Source: Desulfurococcales archaeon (GTDB lineage Archaea; Thermoproteota; Thermoprotei_A; Sulfolobales; Desulfurococcaceae). Taken from it: DNA of 64,000 nucleotides. The DNA lies in the NCBI GenBank assembly GCA_027022365.1, contig JALVYU010000026.1, positions 186,001-250,000 on the forward strand. The letters run 5' to 3'. A program made the translations under genes and the position numbers. This document shows positions 8,103-15,564 of this stretch, one piece after another (the stretch's first letter is position 1; every line of letters starts with the position of its first letter). The notes under the pieces are model-generated. The model ran no database searches and was not told the origin of the DNA. It saw nothing but the letters and a program-made list of their open reading frames with translations.

Positions 8103-9376
8103 TAGCTGGGCTTCACCATCCTATACTTTGTCCACGGCTCGGACAACGGCTTTGTCGCATCTATGATCACCTTATCACATACTCCCTCATCGCATCTAGG
8201 GTCTAGTGTACTTCCCCTAGTCCTTCTAATCACATGTATGTCCTCGCTTGGTTTGACGCGTGTCGCTATGGCCCATTCAACCATGAATGAGTCATCCACG
8301 TCTATATCGTGATCAACGACGATAACCAGTTTGGCGCTAGGGTGGGCAGCGAGCGCGGCCATCCCGGCGTTGACCGCCTCTCCCTCTCTCGTTTTCTCGA
8401 TTGAGACGATTATGTGCAACCATGAAGAGCCTCCACGCGTAAGTCTCACGGACTTGACGCCGGCCACGGCTTTCTTCACGCTCTCATATATTACTGGCTC
8501 CTTCGGGAAACCCATGAACATGTAGTGTTCGTGATATCCCGGGACTATTGCGTGGACCATTGGGTCATGTTTTTTGTTCACATATATCGCGTCAACCTCC
8601 AGTACTGGCTGTAGCCTCTTCTTATCGACCATTCGGAGTATATCGACAAAGGGGCCCTCCCATGCTTTATCCCGTGTTATCCTTCCCTCGATTATTACCG
8701 AGGCGTTTACCGGGATATTTAGGCCGTGGATAGGGGTTTCTACGACACGTTTATCCCCTGTTATCCTAGCATAGATGTCTAGCTCGTATTTCCCGAGCGG
8801 CGGGCTGGTCGCGGCCGCTAGCTCGAAGACAGGGTGCGCGCCTAGGATGACCGCTACAGGCGTGTCTTCTCCTTTCTCAGCATGTTTTTTAACTATGTAG
8901 TAGAGGTGGCGTGGAACTATTCTTAGTGTTGCTCTGCGTGGTCCCAGCCTCATAATCCTGTGTATGCTGGCGTTATGGATGTTGTTCCATTTAGTAATAA
9001 CGATAGATCCTGTTAGATAGTATCCCCCGTCTTCTCGGTAGAATTTTATGAACGGTATATCTTCGAGACTACCACTATATTTCTCATAGTAGTCTTCGAA
9101 CACTTCAAGACTGTATTTTGGGGGCGGGCTATTAATAGCGTTGATGTATTTTTCATAGAGTACTGTATCACTGTCTACTTGGAACAGGCTATACAGATCT
9201 TTCCTTGTCGTTACTATGTTTGAGTAGCAGGGAAGTTTTGCTCCTTTAACCCTGTATATGTATAGGGTGTCGGGATTCCTGTTGCTTATCCTTGTTATGG
9301 TGTATTCGGCCTCTATTTCCCCTAGATCCTCTATTTTCTTCCCACTAGCCAGGCTTATCGCAGGGTGAACAAGCAT
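8102..9376 (-). CDS. UbiD-family decarboxylase, probable anhydromevalonate phosphate decarboxylase
   Basis: A 424-residue UbiD fold protein. It has the prFMN-binding segment (GSIVITKWNNIHNASIHRIMRLG, GPRRATLRI), the PVAVILGAHPVFELAAATSPP strand, PVNASVIIEGRI followed by EGPFVD with the conserved acidic pair, and VIVVDHDIDVDDSFMVEWAIATR near the end. UbiD enzymes use prenylated FMN made by UbiX. Beside the AcnX pair the natural reaction is decarboxylation of trans-anhydromevalonate 5-phosphate to isopentenyl phosphate, which the kinase at 54.2 kb would convert to IPP. No ubiX gene is in the window. Confidence 0.9.
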   Translation of the reverse strand: MLVHPAISLASGKKIEDLGEIEAEYTITRISNRNPDTLYIYRVKGAKLPCYSNIVTTRKDLYSLFQVDSDTVLYEKYINAINSPPPKYSLEVFEDYYEKYSGSLEDIPFIKFYREDGGYYLTGSIVITKWNNIHNASIHRIMRLGPRRATLRIVPRHLYYIVKKHAEKGEDTPVAVILGAHPVFELAAATSPPLGKYELDIYARITGDKRVVETPIHGLNIPVNASVIIEGRITRDKAWEGPFVDILRMVDKKRLQPVLEVDAIYVNKKHDPMVHAIVPGYHEHYMFMGFPKEPVIYESVKKAVAGVKSVRLTRGGSSWLHIIVSIEKTREGEAVNAGMAALAAHPSAKLVIVVDHDIDVDDSFMVEWAIATRVKPSEDIHVIRRTRGSTLDPRCDEGVCDKVIIDATKPLSEPWTKYRMVKPS

Positions 9377-9387
9377 TTGCCTAGCAC

Positions 9388-10635
9388 CTAGTATTCGAGC
9401 AATGATTCGTGATATTCTTCTGTGAGCTTATATCTTGCGAGTCTGACTATGTGTGTATTTGTTAGTTCTTTAGTCTTCAGGTAGATTGTCCCGCCTGCGA
9501 AGTCTATTTTCTCGATCATCGCGGGATAGTCTGTCTGGTCACCAATAAGGGCTGCATAAGCCCGTTTCTCGAATCCGGCCACATAGTACCTTATCCTCTG
9601 TACGCCGAAAGCGCTTTTCAATAGGTCGAGCCGCGGGCTCTTGATCGGTTCTTGGACAACCATATATAGTGTGTCCGGAGTCTTTGACGCATATAGTGGC
9701 TTCACACCAATTATCTCCCGTATTAATGCGGGATCCACTGGTGCTCCATGGAATAATGGGTGGCCTGAGATTATAGTGGCGGCCAGCCCTAGTCTTACCG
9801 GTTTGCCGCCGTCAAGGTATTCCCTGTATTTTTCTGATCTCAAACACCTTCTATCTTCTCTGTTTCTCTCCCTCTTGCTGGGCGGCGGCTTGATCATCTT
9901 CACCTTTATCCCGATCGAGCTATATTTATTATAGATCTCGTAGAGGGTACCCCCAATAACCACTAAGTAGTCAGGCCTTATCTCCTCGATGAGTGTTGAC
10001 TTGTATATTGTTGCATAGGTATCCATTATCCACCCATCAGTATCTATTATGACAGGCGATCTATTGTCTCGTATGGAGATATCTATCAATTGTTTTATGG
10101 CCTGTATTATCTGGAACATGTGCCCCTGGGGCTTGATATCTCCTATAAACTTCATTGCCTGGGGCTTGAGGGTCCTCATCCACACGGTTTTCCCGCTGGG
10201 ATAGGATAGAGTTATGAAGCCCGGGGGCCCTATATCTGCTTGTCCTACATCACCATCTATTATCGCTGGTTTTCCCCCGTTTCTGAGCGCAATGTTTGAT
10301 AATAGTATTGATACGGATGATTTCCCCGAGTCAACTTGGCCGATAACCATTATTTTGCGGGGCTTATCATTGATTATTTCCTCAGCTGTTTTTCTCCATT
10401 CAAGATACGGGTCCTCTTGGCCTGCCGCCTGAATCGTTCCCTCGGAGCCAAGGTTTACGTCTAGTATTGATTCTTTCAGGGCCAGGATGGTATAGCTTCT
10501 TAGTCTGTGTATGATTATTCTCTCGCCTGCACTATATAGTGCTCCGAGAACCTCTATTTCCCCCGTGGCTACGTTTAGTGCGGCTGGGCCGAAGACCCTT
10601 ATAAGCTCACCCTCTGCTAGATGGATTCTCGGCAT
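9388..10635 (-). CDS. Polynucleotide 5'-hydroxyl kinase of the Clp1/GRC3 family
   Basis: A 415-residue protein with an N-terminal beta domain (about 1-85), a P-loop kinase domain with GQVDSGKSSV near residue 100 and DGDVGQADIGPPG, the DTDGWI segment, and a C-terminal beta domain. Archaeal members phosphorylate 5'-OH ends of RNA or DNA, plausibly during tRNA or rRNA processing. In a genome with several tRNA introns this is a relevant partner for the splicing endonuclease, though that link is inference. ATG 10635 follows the previous stop by one base and the UbiD gene starts 11 bases after it. Confidence 0.9.
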   Translation of the reverse strand: MPRIHLAEGELIRVFGPAALNVATGEIEVLGALYSAGERIIIHRLRSYTILALKESILDVNLGSEGTIQAAGQEDPYLEWRKTAEEIINDKPRKIMVIGQVDSGKSSVSILLSNIALRNGGKPAIIDGDVGQADIGPPGFITLSYPSGKTVWMRTLKPQAMKFIGDIKPQGHMFQIIQAIKQLIDISIRDNRSPVIIDTDGWIMDTYATIYKSTLIEEIRPDYLVVIGGTLYEIYNKYSSIGIKVKMIKPPPSKRERNREDRRCLRSEKYREYLDGGKPVRLGLAATIISGHPLFHGAPVDPALIREIIGVKPLYASKTPDTLYMVVQEPIKSPRLDLLKSAFGVQRIRYYVAGFEKRAYAALIGDQTDYPAMIEKIDFAGGTIYLKTKELTNTHIVRLARYKLTEEYHESLLEY

Positions 10636-10636
10636 C

Positions 10637-11305
10637 TTACGCTATTACCTCGATTCCTTTTCTTAGTGCGATTGATAAGGCTGCATAGGCGTCCTTGTTC
10701 CTATATGGTTTGAGCATGTTTTTTATTCTCTCAACTATCTCTCCCGTGCCGTTTTTCGGCGTGGTTTTAGCCTCATCCACTATTTCTACGGCTATGTCTC
10801 TCTCGGCTTTTTTCAGCGTGTATGCTATTCTCCACCCGTTGTGGCATTGTCCGACACGCACTTTCAGTGTCTTGTATGGATATTCCTGCTTGATCCTCTC
10901 GATCTCTTTTGCCAGGGGGGCCTCTGGATCTAATCTCTTCATCTCGAGGATCTCCGAGTCTCCCAGCACTATAATGTATGGGCTGGGCCCGGGATCAACT
11001 CCTACTATGATCTCATTATATGTTTCTTTGAGTTTTGTTCTTAGGATTGCTTTCTCGACGACTAGCGACCGGTGTTCTGGATCATATACTATCTCTAGGT
11101 CTTTTCTCCCCGCTACTTGGTCGACGAAGTACTTGTAGTCCGTATAGAGTACGCTATAGTATGGTATGTTGTCAGGTGTATAGTATAGGGTGTAAGGTAT
11201 TCTACGGGCTTTCAGCCTGTCAAGGACTTTCATGAACCATCTCGGATCATATACTGCAAGCACCAGTGCTCTGTATCTTGGCGTGCTCAATGTCAGTTCT
11301 TCCAC
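10637..11305 (-). CDS. Conserved archaeal protein with RNase H/RuvC-like features
   Basis: A 222-residue protein that I do not recognise by name. Residues 97-109 read NEIIVGVDPGPSP, like the first strand and catalytic aspartate of RuvC/YqgF-type nucleases; residues 153-180 contain VRVGQCHNGWRIAY and VEIVDEAKTTP; and the end, about 200-215, is KDAYAALSIALRKG, as in the RuvC family where a D-A pair sits on the last catalytic helix. The first 95 residues look like a separate alpha/beta domain. It heads the six-gene operon with the RNA kinase. Nuclease activity is a suggestion only. Confidence 0.6.
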   Translation of the reverse strand: MEELTLSTPRYRALVLAVYDPRWFMKVLDRLKARRIPYTLYYTPDNIPYYSVLYTDYKYFVDQVAGRKDLEIVYDPEHRSLVVEKAILRTKLKETYNEIIVGVDPGPSPYIIVLGDSEILEMKRLDPEAPLAKEIERIKQEYPYKTLKVRVGQCHNGWRIAYTLKKAERDIAVEIVDEAKTTPKNGTGEIVERIKNMLKPYRNKDAYAALSIALRKGIEVIA

Positions 11306-11400
11306 CCTTTTCGTGGACAGGTTTCAGACTATAATCCTTTATTATATTGTAACCTCTATTTTTATCCTCATGTAACCGCTAATGGGTGGTGCCATAATTA

Positions 11401-12060
11401 TTGGGTGGCGCGCGAAGTATTACTGGCTGGGGTGCCCTCGATAAGATTATTGGGTCCCCGCCGCGCGCCATCCTATTTTATGGGGAAGCCGGTATCGGTA
11501 AGACGAACATGTTGCTATGGATCGCGAAGAATGTGTGTAGGGAGAGCTGCCCATGTATCTATATCAGTACTGAGGGCTCCCTGTACCAGGGGATCGTTGC
11601 ACGTAGGCCTGAGGACTACGAGCATGTATTGTTTGGTGAGACCAGGGATTTGTATGGTTTGCTTGAGACGATTATTCGAGGGGTTTACCCGGTTGAACCC
11701 TGTGCTGTGTTTGTGGATAGTATTAATGCTCCGTTCCGAGAGGCGTCGGGGTCTGAGGAATCCATACCCTTATTTGGACTCATACTTGCTCTGCTGAGGA
11801 AGAAGACCGATGAGGGTAGGGCCTACTTGTTCGCCTCGGCCCAGGTGAGGGGTTTGACCGAGCTTGAGCCGCGTGGTGAGGGGGAGGAGGTTGTCGCTAG
11901 CGGCATGTCTATCCTTGAGTACTGGTTTGACGTAATAGTTTTTCTGGGTGTAGAGGAGGGGCTCCGCTATGCCCGTATTGTTAAGCCTGAGGGATTGGAG
12001 GCTGAGGCATACTTCGTGATCGAGAATGGGGGTGTTGAATGGTTTGAGTCTCTCGAATAA
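11401..12060 (+). CDS. RecA/RadA-superfamily ATPase (RadB/aRadC-like)
   Basis: A 219-residue single-domain RecA-fold ATPase. It starts directly with the domain (SITGWGALDKIIGSPPRAILFYG), has Walker A GEAGIGKTN at about 28-37 and a Walker B strand CAVFVDSINAPF near 97-108, and lacks the N-terminal helix-hairpin-helix domain of RadA. This matches crenarchaeal Rad paralogs that modulate RadA-driven recombination, and KaiC-like single-domain proteins. TTG 11401 is the in-frame start, with GGTGG about ten bases upstream. It diverges from the operon at 11305. The 3' end overlaps the CarS gene. Confidence 0.75.
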   Translation: MGGARSITGWGALDKIIGSPPRAILFYGEAGIGKTNMLLWIAKNVCRESCPCIYISTEGSLYQGIVARRPEDYEHVLFGETRDLYGLLETIIRGVYPVEPCAVFVDSINAPFREASGSEESIPLFGLILALLRKKTDEGRAYLFASAQVRGLTELEPRGEGEEVVASGMSILEYWFDVIVFLGVEEGLRYARIVKPEGLEAEAYFVIENGGVEWFESLE

Positions 12061-12571
12061 TGTCTTCACGGTGTGTTTTTTGCTCTGGTTCATAAGGTAT
12101 TATGTGCCCCCAATGATCGCTAATGCTTCTCCACTACTAGTTAGTGGCTCTCATCCTATCGATGGTGGTAGAGTATTTATCGACGGCAAGCCCCTGCTCG
12201 GGCCTGGTAAGACTGTTGAGGGCTTCATCACCGGGGCCTTAATGGCTCTTTTTTCTTCAATGCTTGTATCAGTTATTGTTGGTGACGAGTATTTTGTCCC
12301 CTACGGATTTATTGGTGGTGTCGCTGGTTTACTGGGGGATATGGTGGCTTCGTTCTTTAAGAGGCGTTTGGGGCTTAAGCAAGGTGATCCTCTCCCCATT
12401 ATTGATCAGCTGGACTTCGCAGTAGCTTCAACCATATTTTACTGGTTTGTAGACCCGGGTTTTGCTTATAGGCCTTTGTTCGTACTCTACGCGTTTATTA
12501 TTATCTTGGTTCTCCATATTGTCACCAATAATATCGCCTATTATATGGGGGTTAAGGATAGACGATGGTAG
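12026..12571 (+). CDS. carS: CDP-archaeol synthase
   Basis: An integral membrane enzyme of up to 181 residues that transfers CMP from CTP to digeranylgeranylglyceryl phosphate. The DUF46 signature is clear: the loop GGRVFIDGKPLLGPGKTVEGFI followed by a helix, then GGVAGLLGDMVASFFKRRLGLKQGDPLPIIDQLDF with conserved acidic residues. Four or five hydrophobic helices are visible. The start is uncertain: ATG 12026 lies inside the upstream ATPase gene, while TTG 12044 has GGGGGTG about ten bases before it and also precedes the first membrane segment. Confidence 0.92.
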   Translation: MGVLNGLSLSNNVFTVCFLLWFIRYYVPPMIANASPLLVSGSHPIDGGRVFIDGKPLLGPGKTVEGFITGALMALFSSMLVSVIVGDEYFVPYGFIGGVAGLLGDMVASFFKRRLGLKQGDPLPIIDQLDFAVASTIFYWFVDPGFAYRPLFVLYAFIIILVLHIVTNNIAYYMGVKDRRW

Positions 12572-12663
12572 TTTTTCGCTAGATTTATTATAGGTAATGT
12601 TTTAAGTTGGTTTGGATTGATACTACTGCGTAGTTGGAGCGGAATGGTTGAGGGGTGCTACGG

Positions 12664-12951
12664 TTGAGGATCCCCAAGATGATAGTGACGTATTGTCCGA
12701 GGTGCAAGACCCATACACCGCATACTGTGACGATTTATAAGCATGGCAAGAGGAGGAGCATGGCTCAGGGTGAGCGTAGATACGCGGCTAAGAAGAAAGG
12801 TTATGGTTCTAAGAGGAAGAGCGAGCAGAAGAGATTCGCTAAGGTTACCAAGAAGGTTGTGCTTAAGCTTAAGTGTAGGAAATGCGGCTATATCTTGCAT
12901 AGGAGAGGTATTCGTATGAAGAAGTATGAGCTTGTGGAGGTGACTCGTTAG
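12664..12951 (+). CDS. rpl44e: Ribosomal protein eL42 (L44e)
   Basis: A 95-residue large-subunit protein located at the ribosomal E site. It has the zinc ribbon C-P-R-C near residue 12 and C-R-K-C near residue 73, with a central basic region containing [23 protein letters not shown] 12664 is preferred because AGGGGTG lies six bases before it; a GTG at 12655 overlaps that site. A TATA-like TTTATTATAGG lies about 70 bases upstream at 12586. eS27 follows two bases after the stop, the usual archaeal pairing. Confidence 0.97.
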   Translation: MRIPKMIVTYCPRCKTHTPHTVTIYKHGKRRSMAQGERRYAAKKKGYGSKRKSEQKRFAKVTKKVVLKLKCRKCGYILHRRGIRMKKYELVEVTR

Positions 12952-12953
12952 CC

Positions 12954-13163
12954 ATGGTTAAGAGGAGAAAGATCCTTATTCCTCAGCCTAGGAGTAGATT
13001 CTTGAAGGTTGTGTGTAAGACCTGTGGTGCTGAGAATATAGTGTTTAGCCACGCGACCTTCCCGGCTCGATGCAAGGTATGCGGTACTCTGCTTGTCAGG
13101 CCTACTGGTGGGAAGGCCGAAATTATAAGGGAGCATGCCGAGATTGTTGCTGAGCTCGGATGA
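12954..13163 (+). CDS. rps27e: Ribosomal protein eS27
   Basis: A 69-residue small-subunit protein with a four-cysteine zinc finger: C-K-T-C near residue 21 and C-K-V-C near residue 40, with the NIVFSHATFPARC segment that is diagnostic of eS27. The ATG follows the eL42 stop after two bases and its Shine-Dalgarno (GAGGTGA) lies within the end of that gene, so the two are translated together. Confidence 0.97.
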   Translation: MVKRRKILIPQPRSRFLKVVCKTCGAENIVFSHATFPARCKVCGTLLVRPTGGKAEIIREHAEIVAELG

Positions 13164-13332
13164 GATCGTTTCTCTTGTTCTTCATCTTTTCTCGTAATAT
13201 AGGTCTTTGATTATCCTAGTGTCTATTCTTCATAGGATGTATAGTAGTCGATAAGATTACTTCATTGTTTATTGGCGGAGGAAGATATGTATTATTTAAA
13301 AATTGAGTGTTTGTTATTACTTGTTCTCTTGA

Positions 13333-13998
13333 TTAGAATAATGCTGTACCTATAAGTATTGTTAGGAAGCTGACTAGCGGCACCGTTATGTTGTCATCGA
13401 TCGGGTTTGACTCGAAGTGTTCAACGATGCTTGCAAGTAGGCCTGCTAATGCCCCTATCCATCCTAAGGCTATATATCCTATTGGTATGACTACTGCGGC
13501 CATTGCTATGTTTCCTATCCAGGACTTTGTTCTTTTATTGTACAGCATGTTTCGAATAATACCTGTTACGCCGTCGCCGAACGCCATAAAGGCTACGGGT
13601 ATTACACCGTACCACCAGTTGTGGAAGATTAACCACGCAAGCGTAATGGTTACTCCCCACATAATTATGAAGTGTATCTCGTAGTTGTTCTCCTCTACTT
13701 GGAACCAGTCCATTAGTTGATTCCTTCTTCTAGGCAGCCATGTCAATATGGCTAGGATTACGGCTAGTAGTGCTGGGTACAACGGTGTTGTGTAGAAGAA
13801 TGGTACTAGAACCGATACAAGTCCTCCGGCCAGTATGTGTATTACTTTCCTATTATAGTAGACGGCCTTAATGTGTGTCATCCCTCTAGCACGCATCTTC
13901 TGGTACAAGAACTTCGTCAGTGGTCCGACGACGATCATTACCCAGATGAACAAGACCAGGGTAATTAAGCCCTCCCTAATCAATACACTAATATCCAT
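13333..13998 (-). CDS. Dolichol/polyprenol kinase-like membrane protein
   Basis: A 221-residue protein with about seven hydrophobic helices. The cytoplasmic motif set of the dolichol kinase/phytol kinase group is visible: YYNRKVIHILAGGLV early, AFGDGVTGIIRNMLYNKRTKSWIG in the middle (D-G-x-x-G plus a basic loop), and VEHFESNPIDDNITVPLVS near the end. These enzymes use CTP or another NTP to phosphorylate a polyprenol. ATG 13998 is chosen because GGTGA lies five bases ahead; an upstream in-frame ATG at 14025 would lack a site. It could serve dolichol phosphate supply for glycosylation. Confidence 0.8.
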   Translation of the reverse strand: MDISVLIREGLITLVLFIWVMIVVGPLTKFLYQKMRARGMTHIKAVYYNRKVIHILAGGLVSVLVPFFYTTPLYPALLAVILAILTWLPRRRNQLMDWFQVEENNYEIHFIIMWGVTITLAWLIFHNWWYGVIPVAFMAFGDGVTGIIRNMLYNKRTKSWIGNIAMAAVVIPIGYIALGWIGALAGLLASIVEHFESNPIDDNITVPLVSFLTILIGTALF

Positions 13999-14110
13999 GT
14001 TGTTCACCGAACCCAGTACATACAATACATACAGCTAAGTACAGCTACACACTAGAAAAATCTTCTAAATGTAAATATAAAAACCATACAGGCACAGAAA
14101 ACCCTCGGGG

Positions 14111-14161
14111 ATGATGAAGGCCGTACTCACAGAGACAAGTGAAGAAACCTTTAAGTCCTGA
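14111..14161 (+). ncRNA. C/D box sRNA, double guide; predicted 16S rRNA helix 27 targets
   Basis: Boxes in order: C ATGATGA (14111-14117), 12-base guide AGGCCGTACTCA, D' CAGA (14130-14133), five-base spacer, C' GTGAAGA (14139-14145), 12-base guide AACCTTTAAGTC, D CTGA (14158-14161). A TATA box AAATATAAAAA at about 14073-14083 puts the start near 14104. From recalled conserved 16S sequence, the D' guide pairs with GAGTACGGCC (E. coli 888-897) and the D guide with ACTTAAAGG (909-917), which by the N+5 rule predicts 2'-O-methylation at U891 and U912. Confidence 0.85.
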
Positions 14162-14183
14162 CCACGCCAGAAACTCGAAACGT

Positions 14184-14237
14184 GTGATGAAGGCTAGATA
14201 AACTGAAATACACGGTGATGAAGGTTTCTGGTACTGA
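14184..14237 (+). ncRNA. C/D box sRNA with four perfect boxes
   Basis: C GTGATGA (14184-14190), 12-base guide AGGCTAGATAAA, D' CTGA (14203-14206), eight-base spacer, C' GTGATGA (14215-14221), 12-base guide AGGTTTCTGGTA, D CTGA (14234-14237). All four boxes match the consensus exactly and both guides have the standard length. It follows the preceding sRNA by 22 bases on the same strand with no obvious promoter between, so the two may be made as one precursor. I could not name its targets. Confidence 0.9.
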
Positions 14238-14478
14238 AAACAATTATAGAACACATCAACCCCAACATGATATATTACCAGCATGATCCGAGTTATCACC
14301 GATACCATTGATACATGATTTTATATAGCCTGAACATGCCAGTAAAACAGCCATCTTATAAAAATCGCAATAAATATGAGCCACAAATACACATAGCATC
14401 AGCACATCTCGTTAATTTAATTCCCAGATAACACACCTATACAACTTATTAGAAGAAATGGTGGCGGGGCCCCCACAA
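14238..14478. other. Intergenic region between the tRNA-iMet 3' end and the sRNA pair
   Basis: An AT-rich 241-base stretch between two converging transcription units (the sRNAs from the left, the initiator tRNA from the right). I see no credible gene, repeat or clear hairpin terminator in it. The possible reading frame on the minus strand at 14045-14308 covers both sRNAs, has no Shine-Dalgarno and resembles no protein. Confidence 0.5.
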
Positions 14479-14495
14479 TGGTAGCGGGGGGTGGA

Positions 14496-15207
14496 TTCTC
14501 CCGGGGCGGCTGTCCGCAGAGTCTTATTCGCTATATGTAATGAGTATTATTGACCCTTTTAAAACTTACTACAAATCTTAGTCAAAGCCCTTTTCTCAGC
14601 TTGATGATGAATATCCATGATGTTATATAGATTGCATACGTTATCTTTTCTACTAATAACTAATCTATAAAATCCCCAGGTCTCGCCATAATTATATCTT
14701 AGAATCTATGCTGATTTTCCTAAGCATTTTGAATATCTAACACTCCGTAATAGTTCACAGAATTGATGATAACTCTATGTTTTTGTTTATCAATATGTCC
14801 TTCATCTATAAATGCTGAGATCCAATTAATGAGTATATTGGGACTTTTTCTTATGAATGCCTGTGCTCTCCATAATTTTTGAATTATTTGCACCTAAACG
14901 TCTAAGTGTGTAGTAAAGATATCTTGATTTAACTCTTGCTATATAGACGTGTTTTTGGATGAATATACAATAGTCGGGCTTATCTTCAAAACATCATATA
15001 TGTCTCTGGCAAATGAACTAATTAGTTCAATTGATTTATTAATATATTCTATAATGTAACGTTTTCCTCTATCTCCTTTCTCGACATATATATGTCCATC
15101 TCCGCAAATATGTGCATGAATCCTTGCAAAATAAGGATTATCCATTAAGGACATGTTATTCCCGTTTTAGATAGAATAGGAGAATATAAAGCGGACAGCC
15201 GCCCCGT
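14496..15207 (-). mobile_element. Intron 3 of tRNA-iMet: 712-nt intron in the T loop with a decayed homing endonuclease gene
   Basis: The T arm GGTGG-TTCAAA ends at 15208 and resumes with TCCACC at 14495. Adenines on both sides leave the junction ambiguous among 57/58, 58/59 and 59/60. The intron ends form a perfect 15-bp stem, GGGGCGGCTGTCCGC (15205-15191) with its complement (14517-14503). The interior is AT-rich and contains the remains of a LAGLIDADG gene in the same orientation as the tRNA. The bulge-helix-bulge here is less regular than at intron 1. Confidence 0.88.
14559..15154 (-). pseudogene. Decayed LAGLIDADG homing endonuclease gene in intron 3
   Basis: The first 71 codons (15154-14939) read MSLMDNPYFARIHAHICGDG and then EKGDRGKRYIIEYINKS, a first LAGLIDADG-type motif with its acidic residue and following strands; then a stop. 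The match continues in shifted frames: YIARVKSRYLYYTLRRLGAN, then NWISAFIDEGHIDKQKHRV (second motif), then GFYRLVISRKDNVCNLYNI and AEKRALTKICSKF, ending at a TAA at 14559-14561. At least three frame changes are needed. Intact length would be about 198 residues, like single-chain archaeal rRNA-intron enzymes such as I-DmoI. The product cannot be active as it stands. Confidence 0.8.
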
Positions 15208-15229
15208 TTTGAACCACCGACCTCGGGGT

Positions 15230-15250
15230 GTCCCTGAGGCGGCAGCCTCT
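15230..15250 (-). other. Intron 2 of tRNA-iMet, 21 nt, canonical 37/38 site
   Basis: Between CTCATA and ACCCCG of the anticodon arm lie 21 extra bases forming a GAGGC-TGCC-GCCTC hairpin. The position, one base 3' of the anticodon, is the standard archaeal site. It is separated from intron 1 by a seven-base exon only, so splicing order may matter. Confidence 0.9.
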
Positions 15251-15307
15251 TATGAGCTTCGCGGGGCGGGGCTACCGTCCCTGCTACTACCTTTATTATT
15301 GGGGGTC

Positions 15308-15481
15308 TTATAAAGTTTTATTCTTAGGTGTTATGAGTAAGCCTTTTCTTTTATTGTTAATATAAATTTCGACACTAAGTTCTATCCCTTCTTTCCAGCC
15401 TAAGGCTTCAACTAATTGTTTTGGTAGTGTTATTTCATAGGTGTAATATTTTTGTTTACCTTTCCTCTTTCTAAGTTTCAT
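15308..15481 (-). CDS. Small AbrB-like (SpoVT-AbrB fold) DNA-binding protein inside tRNA intron 1
   Basis: A 57-codon gene. After a basic start (MKLRKRKGKQKYYTY) it reads EITLPKQLVEALGWKEG, then IELSVEIYI and RKGLLITPKNKTL: the swapped-hairpin AbrB pattern with a strand, LPK-x-LVEALGW helix and K-E-G turn. Members bind DNA as dimers and usually autoregulate. GGTGA lies four bases before the ATG, and a TATA-like element lies 20-35 bases upstream. It is transcribed in the tRNA direction, divergent from the endonuclease gene with 83 bases between the start codons. A repressor of the endonuclease is a natural but unproven role. Confidence 0.75.
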   Translation of the reverse strand: MKLRKRKGKQKYYTYEITLPKQLVEALGWKEGIELSVEIYINNKRKGLLITPKNKTL

Positions 15482-15518
15482 TATTTCACCAAGAAATACT
15501 ATATAATCGTAGATAATA

Positions 15519-15560
15519 AATTTATATAGGAATTCTTTACAGAATTCCTAACAGAGGTGA
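15519..15560 (+). promoter_or_regulatory. Endonuclease promoter with palindromic operator and ribosome binding site
   Basis: TATA box ATTTATATA at 15520-15528 is followed at once by a perfect inverted repeat GGAATTC-TTTACA-GAATTCC (15529-15548), then GAGGTGA (15554-15560) and the ATG at 15565. The palindrome covers the bases between TATA and the expected transcription start near 15550, where a bound dimer would block TFB or polymerase. The adjacent AbrB-like protein is the obvious candidate ligand. Confidence 0.65.
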
Positions 15561-15564
15561 AGAA

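Noticed and set aside
14045-14308. 87-codon minus-strand reading frame
   Set aside because: It covers the two C/D box sRNAs, has no ribosome binding site and no family resemblance.
14503-15205. 15-bp inverted repeats first taken as ends of an insertion sequence
   Set aside because: No transposase, no target duplication; the repeats pair as the closing stem of a tRNA intron and the flanks are tRNA exons.
15190-15290. A stand-alone tRNA-like sequence around CTCATAA and TTCAAAA
   Set aside because: Acceptor and T-stem do not pair locally; the missing parts are at 16739-16709 and 14495-14479, which shows it is the middle of a split gene.
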